From Microbacterium sp. A20 (lineage in GTDB: Bacteria; Actinomycetota; Actinomycetes; Actinomycetales; Microbacteriaceae): 64,000 nucleotides of DNA. Positions 41,969-52,615 of the stretch are shown one piece after another. Location: the NCBI RefSeq assembly GCF_004794515.1, contig NZ_SSDF01000091.1, forward strand, positions 372,001-436,000, written 5' to 3'. Under the pieces are notes generated by a model. It saw only the letters and a list, made by a program, of their open reading frames with translations. It was not told where the DNA came from and did not search any database. Position numbers and translations under genes: made by a program. Every line of letters begins with the position of its first letter. Within the stretch, counting starts at the first letter, position 1.

Positions 41969-44803
41969 TCAGACCAGCGAACGCAGCACGTACTGCAGGA
42001 TGCCGCCGTTGCGGTAGTAGTCGGCCTCACCGGGGGTGTCGATGCGGACGACCGCGTCGAACTCGATCGTCTGCTTGCCCTCGGGCGAGTGCTCGCTCGG
42101 GGTGGCGGTGACCTTGACGGTCTTCGGCGTGACACCGTTGTTGAGCTCCTCGAGGCCGGAGATCGAGACGATCTCGGTGCCGTCGAGACCCAGCGACTCC
42201 CAGCTCTCGCCTGCGGGGAACTGCAGCGGGACGACGCCCATGCCGATCAGGTTCGAACGGTGGATGCGCTCGAAGCTCTCGGTGATCACGGCCTTGACGC
42301 CCAGCAGGCTGGTGCCCTTGGCCGCCCAGTCGCGCGACGAACCGGAGCCGTACTCCTTGCCTCCGAAGATGACGAGGGGCGTGCCCTGCTCCTGGTAGTT
42401 CATGCTCGCGTCGTAGATGTACGACTGCGGGCCGCCGGGCTGCGTGAAGTCGCGCGTGAAACCACCCTCGACCACCTGCCCGTCGTTGACGGCAGAGACC
42501 ATGAGGTTCTTCAGGCGGATGTTCGCGAACGTGCCGCGGATCATGACCTCGTGGTTGCCGCGACGCGAGCCGAAGGAGTTGAAGTCCTTGCGGTCGACGC
42601 CGTGCTCCGTGAGGTACTGGGCCGCAGGCGTGCCGGCCTTGATGTTTCCGGCGGGCGAGATGTGGTCGGTGGTGACCGAGTCGCCGAGCGTCGCCATGAC
42701 ACGCGCACCCTCGATGTCCTTCACCGGGGTGAGCTCCATCGTCATGCCGTCGAAGTACGGAGCCTTGCGGACGTACGTGGAGTCCTCGTCCCACTGGAAG
42801 ATGGCGTCATCCGGGGTGGGGAGGCTGCGCCAGCGCTCGTCGCCGTCGAACACGGTCGCGTACTGCTTGATGAACTGCTCGCGCGAGATCGAGGAGTCGA
42901 CGAGTTCCTGCACCTCGGCCGGCGTGGGCCAGATGTCCTTCAGGAAGACGTCTTCGCCGTCCTTGCCCTTGCCGAGCGCGTCGTTCTCGAAGTCGAAGTG
43001 CATCGACCCTGCGAGAGCGTACGCGATGACCAGCGGCGGGCTGGCGAGGTAGTTCATCTTCACGTCGGGGCTGATGCGCCCCTCGAAGTTGCGGTTGCCC
43101 GAGAGGACGGCCGTGACGGCGAGGTCGTGCGAGTTGATCGCCTCCGACACCTCTTCGATCAGCGGACCCGAGTTGCCGATGCAGATCGTGCAGCCGTAGC
43201 CGACGGTGTAGAACCCAAGACCCTCGAGGTCCTTGTCGAGCCCGGACTTCTCGTAGTAGTCCGTGACGACCTTCGATCCCGGTCCGAGCGTGGTCTTGAC
43301 CCAGGGCTTCTGCTTCAGCCCCTTCTCCAGCGCCTTGCGTGCGACGAGACCGGCGGCGATCATCACCGACGGGTTCGACGTGTTGGTGCACGAGGTGATG
43401 GCGGCCAGCGTGACGGCGCCGTTGTCGAGGATGTACTTCTCCCCCGACGGCGTCGTGACCGGCACCGGCTTCGAGGCGTTCGCCGGAGCGCCGCTGTTGA
43501 TGTGCACCGGCCGCGTGGTCGGCTCTTCTTCGCCGGGGACCGAGCCCGGGTCGGATGCCGGGAAGGAGTGCTTCGACTCGAGGTCGACGATGTCGTCGGA
43601 CGTCGATGCGGTCGTGTAGCCGAGGATGTCCTGCTCGAACTGGGCCTTGGCCTCGGAGAGCAGGATGCGGTCCTGCGGACGCTTCGGGCCGGCGATCGAC
43701 GGGACGACGGTGCCGAGGTCGAGTTCGAGGTACTCGCTGAAGGTCGGCTCGACGCTCGCGTCGTGCCAGAGCTTCTGCTCCTTGGCGTACGCCTCGACGA
43801 GGGCGACGGCCTCTTCGCTGCGACCGGTGAGGCGCAGGTAGTCGAGGGTCACGTCGTCGATCGGGAAGATCGCGGCCGTGGAGCCGAACTCGGGCGACAT
43901 GTTGCCGATGGTGGCACGGTTGGCGAGCGGCACCGAGGCGACGCCTTCGCCGTAGAACTCGACGAACTTGCCGACCACGCCGTGCTTGCGCAGCAGGTCG
44001 GTGATCGTGAGCACGACGTCGGTCGCGGTGACGCCGGCGGGGATCTCGCCGGAGAGCTTGAAGCCGACGACGCGCGGGATGAGCATCGACACGGGCTGGC
44101 CGAGCATGGCCGCCTCGGCCTCGATTCCACCGACGCCCCAGCCCAGCACTCCCAGGCCGTTGACCATGGTGGTGTGCGAGTCGGTGCCGACGCAGGTGTC
44201 GGGGTATGCGCGCAGCACACCGTCGACGTTGCGGTCGTAGATCACCTTGGCGAGGTGCTCGATGTTCACCTGGTGGACGATTCCGGTTCCCGGCGGGACG
44301 ACCTTGAAGTCGCTGAACGCCGTCTGGCCCCAGCGCAGGAACTGGTAGCGCTCGCCGTTGCGCTCGTACTCGATCTCGACGTTGCGCTCGAGCGCGTTCT
44401 CCGAGCCGAACAGATCGGCGATGACGGAGTGATCGATGACCATCTCGGCGGGCGAGAGCGGGTTGATCTTGTTCGCATCGCCGCCCAGCGCCGTGACGGC
44501 CTCACGCATGGTGGCGAGGTCGACGATGCAGGGCACACCGGTGAAGTCCTGCATGACCACGCGGGCCGGCGTGAACTGGATCTCGGTGTTGGGCTCTGCC
44601 GCGGCATCCCACGAACCCAGCGCCTCGATCTGCGCCTTCGTCACATTCGCGCCGTCCTCGGTGCGAAGCAGGTTCTCCAGGAGGACCTTGAGACTGAAGG
44701 GGAGCTTCTCGAAACCGGGCACCGTGTCGATGCGGAAGATCTCGTAGTCGGTGCTGCCGACTGTCAGGGTGCTCTTGGCACCGAAGCTGTTCACCGTGGA
44801 CAC
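41969..44803 (-). CDS. acnA: Aconitate hydratase A
   Basis: The 944-aa [4Fe-4S] enzyme of the TCA cycle isomerises citrate to isocitrate. Cluster cysteines lie in [10 protein letters not shown] and [11 protein letters not shown]. The GTG at 44803 ([10 protein letters not shown]) has AAGGAGA 7-8 nt upstream; a longer frame to 44848 lacks support. A 12-bp inverted repeat at 44929-44954 lies in its leader. Confidence 0.98.
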   Translation of the reverse strand: MSTVNSFGAKSTLTVGSTDYEIFRIDTVPGFEKLPFSLKVLLENLLRTEDGANVTKAQIEALGSWDAAAEPNTEIQFTPARVVMQDFTGVPCIVDLATMREAVTALGGDANKINPLSPAEMVIDHSVIADLFGSENALERNVEIEYERNGERYQFLRWGQTAFSDFKVVPPGTGIVHQVNIEHLAKVIYDRNVDGVLRAYPDTCVGTDSHTTMVNGLGVLGWGVGGIEAEAAMLGQPVSMLIPRVVGFKLSGEIPAGVTATDVVLTITDLLRKHGVVGKFVEFYGEGVASVPLANRATIGNMSPEFGSTAAIFPIDDVTLDYLRLTGRSEEAVALVEAYAKEQKLWHDASVEPTFSEYLELDLGTVVPSIAGPKRPQDRILLSEAKAQFEQDILGYTTASTSDDIVDLESKHSFPASDPGSVPGEEEPTTRPVHINSGAPANASKPVPVTTPSGEKYILDNGAVTLAAITSCTNTSNPSVMIAAGLVARKALEKGLKQKPWVKTTLGPGSKVVTDYYEKSGLDKDLEGLGFYTVGYGCTICIGNSGPLIEEVSEAINSHDLAVTAVLSGNRNFEGRISPDVKMNYLASPPLVIAYALAGSMHFDFENDALGKGKDGEDVFLKDIWPTPAEVQELVDSSISREQFIKQYATVFDGDERWRSLPTPDDAIFQWDEDSTYVRKAPYFDGMTMELTPVKDIEGARVMATLGDSVTTDHISPAGNIKAGTPAAQYLTEHGVDRKDFNSFGSRRGNHEVMIRGTFANIRLKNLMVSAVNDGQVVEGGFTRDFTQPGGPQSYIYDASMNYQEQGTPLVIFGGKEYGSGSSRDWAAKGTSLLGVKAVITESFERIHRSNLIGMGVVPLQFPAGESWESLGLDGTEIVSISGLEELNNGVTPKTVKVTATPSEHSPEGKQTIEFDAVVRIDTPGEADYYRNGGILQYVLRSLV

Positions 44804-44928
44804 GAATCCGTCTCCTTCTATTCGGATGGGAGCGACAGGCGCCTCCATCTTGCTCGCCAGCGAGCCCCTGCGGCTAGCAAGGCGGACCTAACCAGTCTGC
44901 TCCGCGCAGCTCACCGGCGAAAGCCTGC

Positions 44929-44954
44929 GATTTATCTTGATGTCAAGATAAATC
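44929..44954. promoter_or_regulatory. Palindrome upstream of acnA
   Basis: GATTTATCTTGA (44929-44940) and TCAAGATAAATC (44943-44954) form a perfect 12-bp inverted repeat with a 2-nt centre, 125 nt before acnA. Its low GC stands out. The ATCTTGA-n2-TCAAGAT pattern suits a MarR- or TetR-type dimer; which regulator binds is unknown. Confidence 0.6.
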
Positions 44955-44956
44955 TA

Positions 44957-45691
44957 TCATGCCTCGGCGACATCTTCGCGCGACGGTCCGCGCGGATGGA
45001 GAGCGCGCACGACGAGCCAGGTGACGGCGATCAGCGGCGCGAAGAGCGGGAGTCCCATGACGAGCTTGAGCGTGCCGAGTGCGGTCACGTCGCCCGCGAG
45101 ATACAGCGGGAGCTGCACGGCGAGTCGGGCGAAGAAGAGTGCGGCCCACGCGATTCCGAGCCAGAAGTAGGCACGGCGCTTGCGGCGATCGTTGCGCCAG
45201 GTGGCGCCCTCCCCCATCAGGAAGCCGACGGCGAGGCCGATCAGAGACCAGCCGATCAGGGCCGACACCAGGATGACCGTTCCGTAGACCGCATTGGTGA
45301 TGAGCCCCGGAACGAAGTTGTCCGCGCCGCGTCCGGTCCACAATGCGAGTCCGGCCGCGGCGGCCGCGGCGACCAGCCCGCCGATAGCGGCGGACGGCGG
45401 CGACTTCTGCAGCAGGCGCACGATCGTGAAGACCGCGGCGAGACCGACCGATATGCCCAGCGACAGGATCAGCGGCTCGGGGCGGATCGTGAAGATGATC
45501 ACGAATGCGAGGCTGGGCAGCACCGACTCGAGGATGCCGCGGACCCCGCCGATCGCCGACCAGACGACCTTGTGCGTGCTCGCGCTCTCCGACGGGTCGA
45601 GCCCGGCACGGCGCGCGGCGCCGCCGAGAGCCTCTCCGAGGATCTCGGAGGTGCTCTTCTCGCGTTCCGGGTCGGCTTCCGGGGTGCTCAC
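44957..45691 (-). CDS. DUF3159 family membrane protein
   Basis: The 244-aa product has about six hydrophobic helices (LPSLAFVIIFTI, LSLGISVGLAAVFTIV, VYGTVILVSALIGWSLIGLAVGF and others) after a polar N-terminus STSEILGEALGGAARRAG. Actinobacteria-specific; function unknown. It is coupled to the DUF3710 gene (4-nt overlap), itself coupled to dut. Confidence 0.88.
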   Translation of the reverse strand: MSTPEADPEREKSTSEILGEALGGAARRAGLDPSESASTHKVVWSAIGGVRGILESVLPSLAFVIIFTIRPEPLILSLGISVGLAAVFTIVRLLQKSPPSAAIGGLVAAAAAAGLALWTGRGADNFVPGLITNAVYGTVILVSALIGWSLIGLAVGFLMGEGATWRNDRRKRRAYFWLGIAWAALFFARLAVQLPLYLAGDVTALGTLKLVMGLPLFAPLIAVTWLVVRALHPRGPSREDVAEA

Positions 45692-46275
45692 GCGGAGCCC
45701 GGGGTCGCCGGCATCTTCAGCGGGATCAGATCACGCGGCGGCATCGGAGAGCCGCCGCGGACGACGACGATCGAACGGAACAGATCCTCGACCTTGGCAC
45801 CGGCCTCAGGATCCGACGCACCGGCTCCGCCGATCACGCCGCGGAGGAACCAGCGCGGGCCGTCGATGCCGATGAACCGCGCGAGACGAAGACCCGAGCC
45901 TTCGCTGGCCGCTGCGGGGACCTCGGCGAGAAGCTCCTTGCCCAGGGGGCCGTCCCGCTCCTCGACGCGCCCGCCCTGTGCCTTGACCTGGTCGCGCAGC
46001 TGCACGCGCGTCTCATCCCACAGTCCGCCGGACCTCGGCGCGGCGAACGGCTGCACCTGCAGAGAGGAGTCCGCGTAGTCGAGGCCGACGGCGACGATGC
46101 GCTTGGTCTGCTCCTCCACCTCGAGCCGGAGGTTCAACCCCTCGCGCGGCAGGATCTTGATCCCGCCCAGGTCGATGTACGGGCGAACCGGGTTCGCCTC
46201 GGAGTCGTCGAAGGGTCCGTCGGTGGCGCGGTTCGCGGGCGCCGACTTGGAAGGAGTCGCGTTGTTGTCAGTCAT
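45688..46275 (-). CDS. DUF3710 family protein
   Basis: The 195-aa soluble protein includes FDDSEANPVRPYIDLGGIKILP and GPRWFLRGVIGG, typical of DUF3710. Usually found next to dut in actinobacteria, as here. 4-nt overlaps on both sides make a dut-DUF3710-DUF3159 operon. Function unknown. Confidence 0.9.
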   Translation of the reverse strand: MTDNNATPSKSAPANRATDGPFDDSEANPVRPYIDLGGIKILPREGLNLRLEVEEQTKRIVAVGLDYADSSLQVQPFAAPRSGGLWDETRVQLRDQVKAQGGRVEERDGPLGKELLAEVPAAASEGSGLRLARFIGIDGPRWFLRGVIGGAGASDPEAGAKVEDLFRSIVVVRGGSPMPPRDLIPLKMPATPGSA

Positions 46276-46742
46276 CTGTTCTGCCCTGCTTCGTTCTGCG
46301 TGAGCCCCGCCTGGTACCCGGTGGAGCCGAAACCGCCGGCGCCGCGGACGCTGTCCGGCAACTCGTCCACCGAGATGAACGTGGCGCGTGTCACCGGCAT
46401 GACGATCAGCTGCGCGATGCGATCGCCGACCGCCACATCGTACGCGCTCCTGATGTCGGTGTTGATCAGACTCACCTTGATCTCACCGCGATAGCCGGCG
46501 TCGACCGTCCCCGGCGAGTTCACGATGGAGATCCCGTGCTTGGCGGCAAGCCCGCTGCGCGGAACCACGAAGGCCGCATAACCGTCGGGAAGAGCGATCC
46601 GGACTCCGGTGGCGACGAGAGCGCGCTCGCCCGGCTCCAGATGCACAGCCTCGGCCGCGACCAGATCGGCGCCCGCGTCGCCCGGATGCGCGTATCCGGG
46701 CACCACTGCAGCGATAATGGGGACATCAACGGAATCGGTCAC
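46272..46742 (-). CDS. dut: dUTP diphosphatase
   Basis: The 156-aa trimeric dUTPase hydrolyses dUTP to dUMP, keeping uracil out of DNA and supplying dTMP synthesis. The five motifs are visible: PGDAGADL, PRSGLA, GTVDAGYRGEI, GDRIAQLI and RGAGGFGSTG. First gene of a coupled operon; divergent from the DUF3093 gene by only 3 nt, so its promoter lies inside that gene. Confidence 0.97.
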   Translation of the reverse strand: MTDSVDVPIIAAVVPGYAHPGDAGADLVAAEAVHLEPGERALVATGVRIALPDGYAAFVVPRSGLAAKHGISIVNSPGTVDAGYRGEIKVSLINTDIRSAYDVAVGDRIAQLIVMPVTRATFISVDELPDSVRGAGGFGSTGYQAGLTQNEAGQNR

Positions 46743-46745
46743 CCC

Positions 46746-47219
46746 ATGAGGCTAATGCAGAACCCCGCCACAGACGCACGTGTCCGCTATCGCGAACGAC
46801 TCTCCCCCAGCCTCTGGCTGTTGGTCACGGTCGCGGTCGCAGGGCCGATGGTGTCCCTCGTCTTCGTGCCCATCGGATCGACCTTCGCGCTCATCGTCGG
46901 CGCCGCCGTCTCCGCGCTCCTGGTGCTCGGCTTCATCGCGGCGACTCCGGTCGTGTCGGTGGAGGGTAACGTCCTGCGCGCCGGACGCGCACACATCGAC
47001 GTCGAGCACCTCGGCGAACCTCTCGCGCTCGTCGGTGAAGAAGCCCGCCAGGCACGCGGCCCCGGTCTCCCCGCGCGCGGCTGGCACCTGATCCGCGGCG
47101 GGATCGACGGGGTCGTCGTCGTCCCGAATCTCGACGTGGACGACCCGGTCGACACGTGGACCATCTCTACCCGGACGCCCGACCGCCTGGTCGCGGCGAT
47201 CCGCGCTGCCCGTTCCTGA
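46746..47219 (+). CDS. DUF3093 family membrane protein
   Basis: The product is about 157 aa with two adjacent hydrophobic helices (LWLLVTVAVAGPMVSLVFV and ALIVGAAVSALLVLGFIA), then a soluble domain ending VPNLDVDDPVDTWTISTRTPDRL, typical of DUF3093. Start at 46746 or at 46755 (Met4). The divergent neighbour of dut in many actinobacteria. Function unknown. Confidence 0.88.
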   Translation: MRLMQNPATDARVRYRERLSPSLWLLVTVAVAGPMVSLVFVPIGSTFALIVGAAVSALLVLGFIAATPVVSVEGNVLRAGRAHIDVEHLGEPLALVGEEARQARGPGLPARGWHLIRGGIDGVVVVPNLDVDDPVDTWTISTRTPDRLVAAIRAARS

Positions 47220-47240
47220 CCGCACCCGCCGTTCATCGGG

Positions 47241-47269
47241 GGCACCGCCCGTTCCTGACGGGCGGTGCC
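47241..47269. terminator. Hairpin after DUF3093 gene
   Basis: GGCACCGCCCGT (47241-47252) pairs perfectly with ACGGGCGGTGCC (47258-47269) around TCCTG, 21 nt after the DUF3093 stop. Confidence 0.8.
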
Positions 47270-47281
47270 ACATACGACAGC

Positions 47282-47309
47282 GCGCCCCTGACCGGACGGT
47301 CGGGGGCGC
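47282..47309 (-). terminator. Hairpin after DUF4193 gene
   Basis: Arms 47282-47293 and 47298-47309 pair over 12 bp with one T-G wobble, 24 nt downstream of the DUF4193 stop on the minus strand. Confidence 0.75.
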
Positions 47310-47333
47310 GTGAGACGTCGCTCGGAGGACTGC

Positions 47334-47627
47334 TTACGCAGCGCACTCCTTGCAGATGGGCCCGGATGCGCCCTCGTGGTCGAGCTGAGAGCGGTGCTTC
47401 ACGAGGAAGCAGCTCATGCACGTGAACTCGTCCTGCTGCGCGGGCAGCACGACGACGTCGAGCTCGAGGTCGGAGAGGTCGGCACCCGGAAGGTCGAAGT
47501 TCGACGGGTTGTCGGAGTCTTCGTCCCCGCTTGAGCCGGAAGATTTGTCCGGCACACGCTCCTTGAGGGCTTCGATCGACTCGGAGTCGTCTTCGCTCTT
47601 TCGGGGGGCGTCGTAATCGGTTGCCAT
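47334..47627 (-). CDS. DUF4193 family small protein
   Basis: The 97-aa acidic protein begins MATDYDAPRK and ends with a four-cysteine zinc-ribbon-like segment (FTCMSCFLVKHRS, then ICKECAA). Widespread in actinobacteria; function unknown. The start at 47627 has GGAGA upstream; the longer frame has no support. Likely monocistronic, divergent from sepH. Confidence 0.92.
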   Translation of the reverse strand: MATDYDAPRKSEDDSESIEALKERVPDKSSGSSGDEDSDNPSNFDLPGADLSDLELDVVVLPAQQDEFTCMSCFLVKHRSQLDHEGASGPICKECAA

Positions 47628-47823
47628 GCGGTAGATCTCCACTTTCATGGTGCGAGTGGGTGGTGCGCCGTCGGGTATCGGCGGCCATAGTTTGCACGAC
47701 CGGGAGACATAACGCAAATGCGGTCCGTGCGACAGAGCAAACTCACGGCACGCCCAGGGTATTCCCGGTCCGGACGCCGCATGCGTGACACCATGAACGG
47801 ACACCCATCAGAGGGGCATTCGC

Positions 47824-48867
47824 ATGGAAAACGTCACCATCGTCGGCACAGAAGCAGGAGTCCTCGTACTCGCGACAGAGTCGGGCGAGCGGTTCTCGCT
47901 GCCCATCGACGACGTGCTGCAGCGTGAGATCCGTCGCGCCACCCGGCAGGCCGAGCCCACCGCCCAGAAACTCGCGGCGAGCCCGCGCGACATCCAGGCG
48001 CAGATCCGCGCCGGACTCACCGCGCCCGAGGTCGCCGAACTGCTGGGAATCAGCGTCGACGACGTCGCCCGCTTCGAGGGTCCGGTCCTCGCCGAGCGCG
48101 AGCACATCATCGGTCAGGCACTCGCGGTTCCGGTGCTGATCGGAAGTGAAGTCGAACCCGACGCCCAGCCCACCTTCGGCGTCGCGGTCCGCGCGAAGCT
48201 CGCCGAGGTCGCAGCGACCGCGGAGCGGTGGGCCAGCTGGAAAGAGGAGTCCGGCTGGACGATCAAGCTCGAGTTCACCGCGAACGACGTCGATCACGAT
48301 GCCCGGTGGAGCTTCGACCCGCGTCGCAGTGCCCTCTCGCCTCTGAACGCGGATGCCACTCAGCTCTCGCGCCAGGGCTCGCTGCCCGAGGGGCTCATCC
48401 CGCGCCTGCGCGCCGTGGACGCGGAGCGCACGACCTCCCCTTACAAAGATGAGAGCCGGTTCGATTCGGGCGCCTTCGGCCCGCGTCTGCTTCCCGCACC
48501 CGAGGCCGAGGTCGAAGACCCGTCACTCCCCGAGCGCTCCGACGTCGCCGCGCAGGATGCCGCGATCAATCGCGCGCCCTCTGCGCAGAACACGAGCCCC
48601 GAAACAGCGGACCTGCTCGAGGCTCTCCGCCGTCGTCGGGGTCAGCGCGAGACGGCTCCGCTGCTCGAAGACACCGACGACGTCGAGCACTCCGACCCGA
48701 TCTCGCTGTTCGACGCGCTCGAACAGCCCGACGAAGAGCCGGAACCCGCACGCCCTTCGGCCCATACTGCTCCGTCGGATTCCGGAGACTCCGGCGGCCG
48801 CCGCCGTCGCCGCAACGCGATGCCCTCATGGGATGAGATCGTCTTCGGAGCGCGCACCGACGAGTGA
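47824..48867 (+). CDS. sepH: Septation protein SepH
   Basis: The 347-aa product has an N-terminal DUF3071 domain with an HTH-like core (LTAPEVAELLGISVDDVARFEGPVLAERE) and a disordered acidic C-terminus ending in RRRRNAMPSWDEIVFG. SepH stimulates FtsZ assembly during actinobacterial septation. The ATG is preceded by GAGGGGC. The conserved PSWDEIVFG tail supports the assignment. Confidence 0.93.
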   Translation: MENVTIVGTEAGVLVLATESGERFSLPIDDVLQREIRRATRQAEPTAQKLAASPRDIQAQIRAGLTAPEVAELLGISVDDVARFEGPVLAEREHIIGQALAVPVLIGSEVEPDAQPTFGVAVRAKLAEVAATAERWASWKEESGWTIKLEFTANDVDHDARWSFDPRRSALSPLNADATQLSRQGSLPEGLIPRLRAVDAERTTSPYKDESRFDSGAFGPRLLPAPEAEVEDPSLPERSDVAAQDAAINRAPSAQNTSPETADLLEALRRRRGQRETAPLLEDTDDVEHSDPISLFDALEQPDEEPEPARPSAHTAPSDSGDSGGRRRRRNAMPSWDEIVFGARTDE

Positions 48868-48947
48868 TCCGCACCGAGGGGTGATCCGCACTGACGAGTC
48901 AACCTCCACGAGCAGGTGACCGGCGGCCGTCCGATAGGCACTCTCTC

Positions 48948-50069
48948 TCAGCGCGCGAAGGCTCCGAGCCTGATCAGCGGCACCTGTCGCTCCTCCGGAG
49001 TGAGCGCTCCGTGCTGCCCGACCATGCCTCGCCCGCGCTGGTCCGCCGCGGTGCCGTCGTAGACCGCCCACGTGCCGCGCGCGATGGCCAGCAGATCGCC
49101 GATCCGCGCGGACGCCGCCGTGGTGACGGTCGGCCCGAACATTCCGCCGCGAACGGCTTCATCGCGGGTGACGACGTCGGCGATCCCCTCGAGGTCGGCG
49201 CGCCACCGCGCGGTCACTGCGGCGGCGTCGGCGTCGGGCTCGAGGTAGGCGTGCAGCATCCGCGGCTCGCCGCCGACATGCCGGACGCCCCGCAGATGTG
49301 CCTCGTCGAGCACGACCTGCCGATTGACCGCGACGTCGACCATGCCGTGGTCCGAGGTGACGAGCACGCCGACTTCGGGCGGCACCCGCACCGCCAGGGC
49401 GGCATCGATGTCCTCGAGGGCGGCGACCCACTCGGCAGATGCGATCCCGTGCTTGTGGCCGGCTTTGTCGACCTCCGGCAGGTAGCAGTAAACGAGCGAT
49501 CCCGGGTGCTCCTGGGCGAGCGTGTATGCGGTTTCGATGCGCGCTGCCGCGGTGCCGGCAGCGACGAACTCCGCGCCGCGGAGTGTGGCTTTCGTGAACC
49601 CGCTGCGCGCATATCCGGCGAACCCGACCGCGAAGCTCTCGTGTCCGGCGCGACCGGCGCGTTCGAAGATGGTCGGCGCCGGCTGCCAGGTGAACGGATC
49701 GATCCCGTCGGTCTCCCAGCCGCTGAGCTGGTTGACGAGCACGTCGCGGCCGGCGTCGAGCGCCCGGTAGCCGACCAGGCCGTGCTCACCCGGCCAGACG
49801 CCGGTGACGATGCTGGTGAGCGCCGCGGCCGTCGTGGAGGGGAACACCGACTGCGCGACATCCTTCTTCGCCATCCCGGCCGTCAGCGCGCGGGCATGTC
49901 CCGCGTGGGCCCGAAGACTGATCGCCCCGAGGCCGTCGACGACGACGAGAACGACGGACTCCGCACGCGGCAGCACCTCGGATTCGCCTCGGAGCGCGGC
50001 GAACAGGTCGTCCGCCACCCCGACGACGCTCCGGGCGCCGGGCGACGCGGACGGTAGCATGAGGGACAT
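48948..50069 (-). CDS. Alkaline-phosphatase-superfamily phosphodiesterase
   Basis: The 373-aa product is of the nucleotide pyrophosphatase/phosphodiesterase type: metal Asp in VVVDGLGA, nucleophile Thr in FPSTTAAA, and metal site TSDHGMVD. There is no signal peptide. Substrate unknown; nucleotide or sugar-nucleotide diesters are likely from the family. Divergent from the parC gene (44 nt). Confidence 0.9.
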   Translation of the reverse strand: MSLMLPSASPGARSVVGVADDLFAALRGESEVLPRAESVVLVVVDGLGAISLRAHAGHARALTAGMAKKDVAQSVFPSTTAAALTSIVTGVWPGEHGLVGYRALDAGRDVLVNQLSGWETDGIDPFTWQPAPTIFERAGRAGHESFAVGFAGYARSGFTKATLRGAEFVAAGTAAARIETAYTLAQEHPGSLVYCYLPEVDKAGHKHGIASAEWVAALEDIDAALAVRVPPEVGVLVTSDHGMVDVAVNRQVVLDEAHLRGVRHVGGEPRMLHAYLEPDADAAAVTARWRADLEGIADVVTRDEAVRGGMFGPTVTTAASARIGDLLAIARGTWAVYDGTAADQRGRGMVGQHGALTPEERQVPLIRLGAFAR

Positions 50070-50113
50070 CCGAGCCAGTCTGACACAGGCTCCCGTACGC
50101 CCTCAGGAAGTCC

Positions 50114-52555
50114 ATGCCGAAAACCCCGCCGCCCGAGCCCGTCGAGGAGCGCATCCAGGACATCGACCTCTCCACCGAGATGCAGGGCTCGTTCCTCGAG
50201 TACGCGTACTCGGTGATCTACTCGCGCGCTCTGCCTGACGCGCGCGACGGTCTGAAGCCGGTGCAGCGCCGCATCCTGTACCAGATGGCCGAGATGGGCC
50301 TCCGCCCCGACCGCGGCCATGTCAAGAGCGCACGCGTCGTGGGCGAGGTGATGGGAAAGCTCCACCCGCACGGCGACTCCGCCATCTACGACGCGCTGGT
50401 CCGTCTCGCGCAGGAGTGGGCGCTGCGTGTTCCTCTGATCGACGGCCACGGGAACTTCGGTTCCCTCGACGATGGTCCGGCCGCGGCGCGATACACCGAG
50501 GCGAGACTCGCCGCACCCGCCCTCGCTCTCACGGAGAACCTCGACGAGGACGTCGTCGACTTCATCCCGAACTACGACGGTCAGTTCCAGCAACCGTCCG
50601 TCCTCCCGGCCGCATTCCCGAACCTCCTCGTCAACGGCGCGAGTGGCATCGCCGTGGGCATGGCGACCAACATGGCGCCGCACAACCTCATCGAGGTCGT
50701 GGCCGCTGCGACGCATCTGCTCGAGAACCCGGATGCCACGACCGAAGAGCTGATGGAGTTCGTCCCCGGTCCCGACTTCCCCTCGGGCGGCATCCTGATG
50801 GGTCTCGACGGCGTCAAGGACGCCTACACGAACGGACGCGGCGCACTCAAGGTCCGCGGGAAGACCTCGATCGAGCCGCTGGGCCCCCGACGCACCGGCA
50901 TCATCGTCTCCGAGTTGCCGTACATGGTCGGACCCGAGCGCCTGATCGAGAAGATCCGCGATGCCGTGCAATCGAAGAAGCTCCAGGGGATCAGTGACGT
51001 CACCGATCTGACCGACCGCAACCACGGGCTGCGCGTCGCCATCGGCGTCAAGACCGGGTTCGACCCGAACGCCGTCCTCGAGCAGTTGTACCGACTGACT
51101 CCGCTGGAAGACTCGTTCAGCATCAACAACGTCGCGCTCGTCGACGGTCAGCCGCGCACCCTCGGCCTCAAGGAGATGCTGAGCGTCTACGTCGGCCATC
51201 GCCTCGAGGTGATCACGCGGCGGAGCCGCTATCGCCTCGCCCGCAGAGAAGAGCGCCTGCACCTCGTCGAGGGCCTGCTCATCGCGATCCTCGACATCGA
51301 CGAGGTCATCCAGGTCATCCGTTCCTCCGACGACTCGGAGCAGGCACGCACGCGCCTGCGCTCGGTGTTCGATCTGAGCGAGCTGCAGGCCGAGTACATC
51401 CTCGAACTTCGACTGCGTCGCCTGACCAAGTTCTCCCGCATCGAGCTCGAAACCGAGCGCGATGCGCTGCTGGCGGAGATCGCGTCGCTCCGTGAGCTGC
51501 TCGGCAGCCCGGTGCTCCTCCGCGCCGTCGTCGCCAGAGAGTTGGACGCTGCCGCCGATGCCTACGGCACACCGCGCCGGACCCTGCTGATGAACGCCGC
51601 TCCCCCGAAGCCGCGAGCGACCAAGGGAGCGGTCGACCTGCAGATCGCCGACGCCCCCACGGTCCTCGTCCTCTCCACCACGGGCCGCGCCGTGCGGGTC
51701 GACCTCGGCGAGGGGCAGGAGCTCACGGTTCCGGCACGCCGCAGCAAGCACGACGCGATCCTGACGACGGTCGAGACGACGGTCCGCGCGGAGATCGGTG
51801 CCCTCACCAGCCTCGGCCGTGTCGTGCGCTTCTCCCCCGTCGACCTGCCCTCCGTTCCCTCGACGTCCGTCCAGCTCGCCGCGGGAACGCCGCTGCGCGA
51901 CTACCTCGGCATCACGACCAGGAACGAGCGGATCCTCGGGTTCGTGCGTTTCGACAGCGAGACGCCGATCGCGCTCGGCACGGCGCAGGGAACGGTGAAG
52001 CGCATCGTCCCGTCGGCGCTGCCGGTGCGTCCCGATCTCGAGGTCATCGGCATGAAGCCCGGCGACACGGTCGTGGGAGCCGCAGAGGCCCCCGACGACG
52101 CCGATCTCGTGTTCGTCACGACCGACGCGCAACTGCTCCGCTTCTCCGCTGCGAACGTGCGCCCCCAGGGGGCACCTGCGGGCGGCATGGCGGGCGTCAA
52201 GCTGGGCTCCGGGGCATCCGTGCTGTTCTTCGGCGCGATCGATCCCACGACGGAGGCTGTCGTCGCGACGGTCTCCGGTGGCGAGAGCATCCTGCCGGGC
52301 ACCGACCCCGGACGAGCGAAGGTGTCGGCCTTCACGGAGTACCCGGCCAAGGGCCGCGCCACGGGCGGGGTGCGTGCGCACGCGTTCTTGAAGGGCGAGG
52401 ATCGACTCACCGTCGCCTGGGTGGGCCCGAACCCGCCGCTGGCGGTCGATCCCACCGGCGCCGTGCGCAAGCTCCCCGAGGCCGGAGCACGACGTGACGC
52501 CTCGGGCCAGCCCATCGACGGCGTGATCGGCAGCATCGGCCGCACACTCGTCTGA
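50114..52555 (+). CDS. parC: DNA topoisomerase IV (gyrase-type) subunit A
   Basis: The 813-aa product has catalytic tyrosine Y127 in [10 protein letters not shown]-terminal [20 protein letters not shown] and C-terminal beta-pinwheel repeats. It cuts and reseals DNA for decatenation. Convergent with the subunit B gene rather than in gyrBA order near oriC, so topo IV is favoured over gyrase. A GyrA-box-like QRRG(K/R)G was not noticed in the C-terminal domain. Confidence 0.92.
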   Translation: MPKTPPPEPVEERIQDIDLSTEMQGSFLEYAYSVIYSRALPDARDGLKPVQRRILYQMAEMGLRPDRGHVKSARVVGEVMGKLHPHGDSAIYDALVRLAQEWALRVPLIDGHGNFGSLDDGPAAARYTEARLAAPALALTENLDEDVVDFIPNYDGQFQQPSVLPAAFPNLLVNGASGIAVGMATNMAPHNLIEVVAAATHLLENPDATTEELMEFVPGPDFPSGGILMGLDGVKDAYTNGRGALKVRGKTSIEPLGPRRTGIIVSELPYMVGPERLIEKIRDAVQSKKLQGISDVTDLTDRNHGLRVAIGVKTGFDPNAVLEQLYRLTPLEDSFSINNVALVDGQPRTLGLKEMLSVYVGHRLEVITRRSRYRLARREERLHLVEGLLIAILDIDEVIQVIRSSDDSEQARTRLRSVFDLSELQAEYILELRLRRLTKFSRIELETERDALLAEIASLRELLGSPVLLRAVVARELDAAADAYGTPRRTLLMNAAPPKPRATKGAVDLQIADAPTVLVLSTTGRAVRVDLGEGQELTVPARRSKHDAILTTVETTVRAEIGALTSLGRVVRFSPVDLPSVPSTSVQLAAGTPLRDYLGITTRNERILGFVRFDSETPIALGTAQGTVKRIVPSALPVRPDLEVIGMKPGDTVVGAAEAPDDADLVFVTTDAQLLRFSAANVRPQGAPAGGMAGVKLGSGASVLFFGAIDPTTEAVVATVSGGESILPGTDPGRAKVSAFTEYPAKGRATGGVRAHAFLKGEDRLTVAWVGPNPPLAVDPTGAVRKLPEAGARRDASGQPIDGVIGSIGRTLV

Positions 52556-52560
52556 GAACG

Positions 52561-52594
52561 GGAGAGGGGCCGCGGATTGCCGCGGCCCCTCTCC
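52561..52594. terminator. Bidirectional terminator between parC and parE
   Basis: The 15-nt arm 52561-52575 (GGAGAGGGGCCGCGG) pairs perfectly with 52580-52594 around ATTG. It serves both convergent topoisomerase genes. Confidence 0.9.
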
Positions 52595-52615
52595 TATTCC
52601 GTCGCCCGGTCCGGG

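Noticed and set aside
42089-46078. A 1,329-codon open frame antisense to acnA, DUF3159 and DUF3710
   Set aside because: It lies opposite three clear, conserved genes; its translation is low-complexity (Arg/Asp/Val/Leu-rich) with no domain. High GC and codon bias of the real genes keep the antisense frame open.
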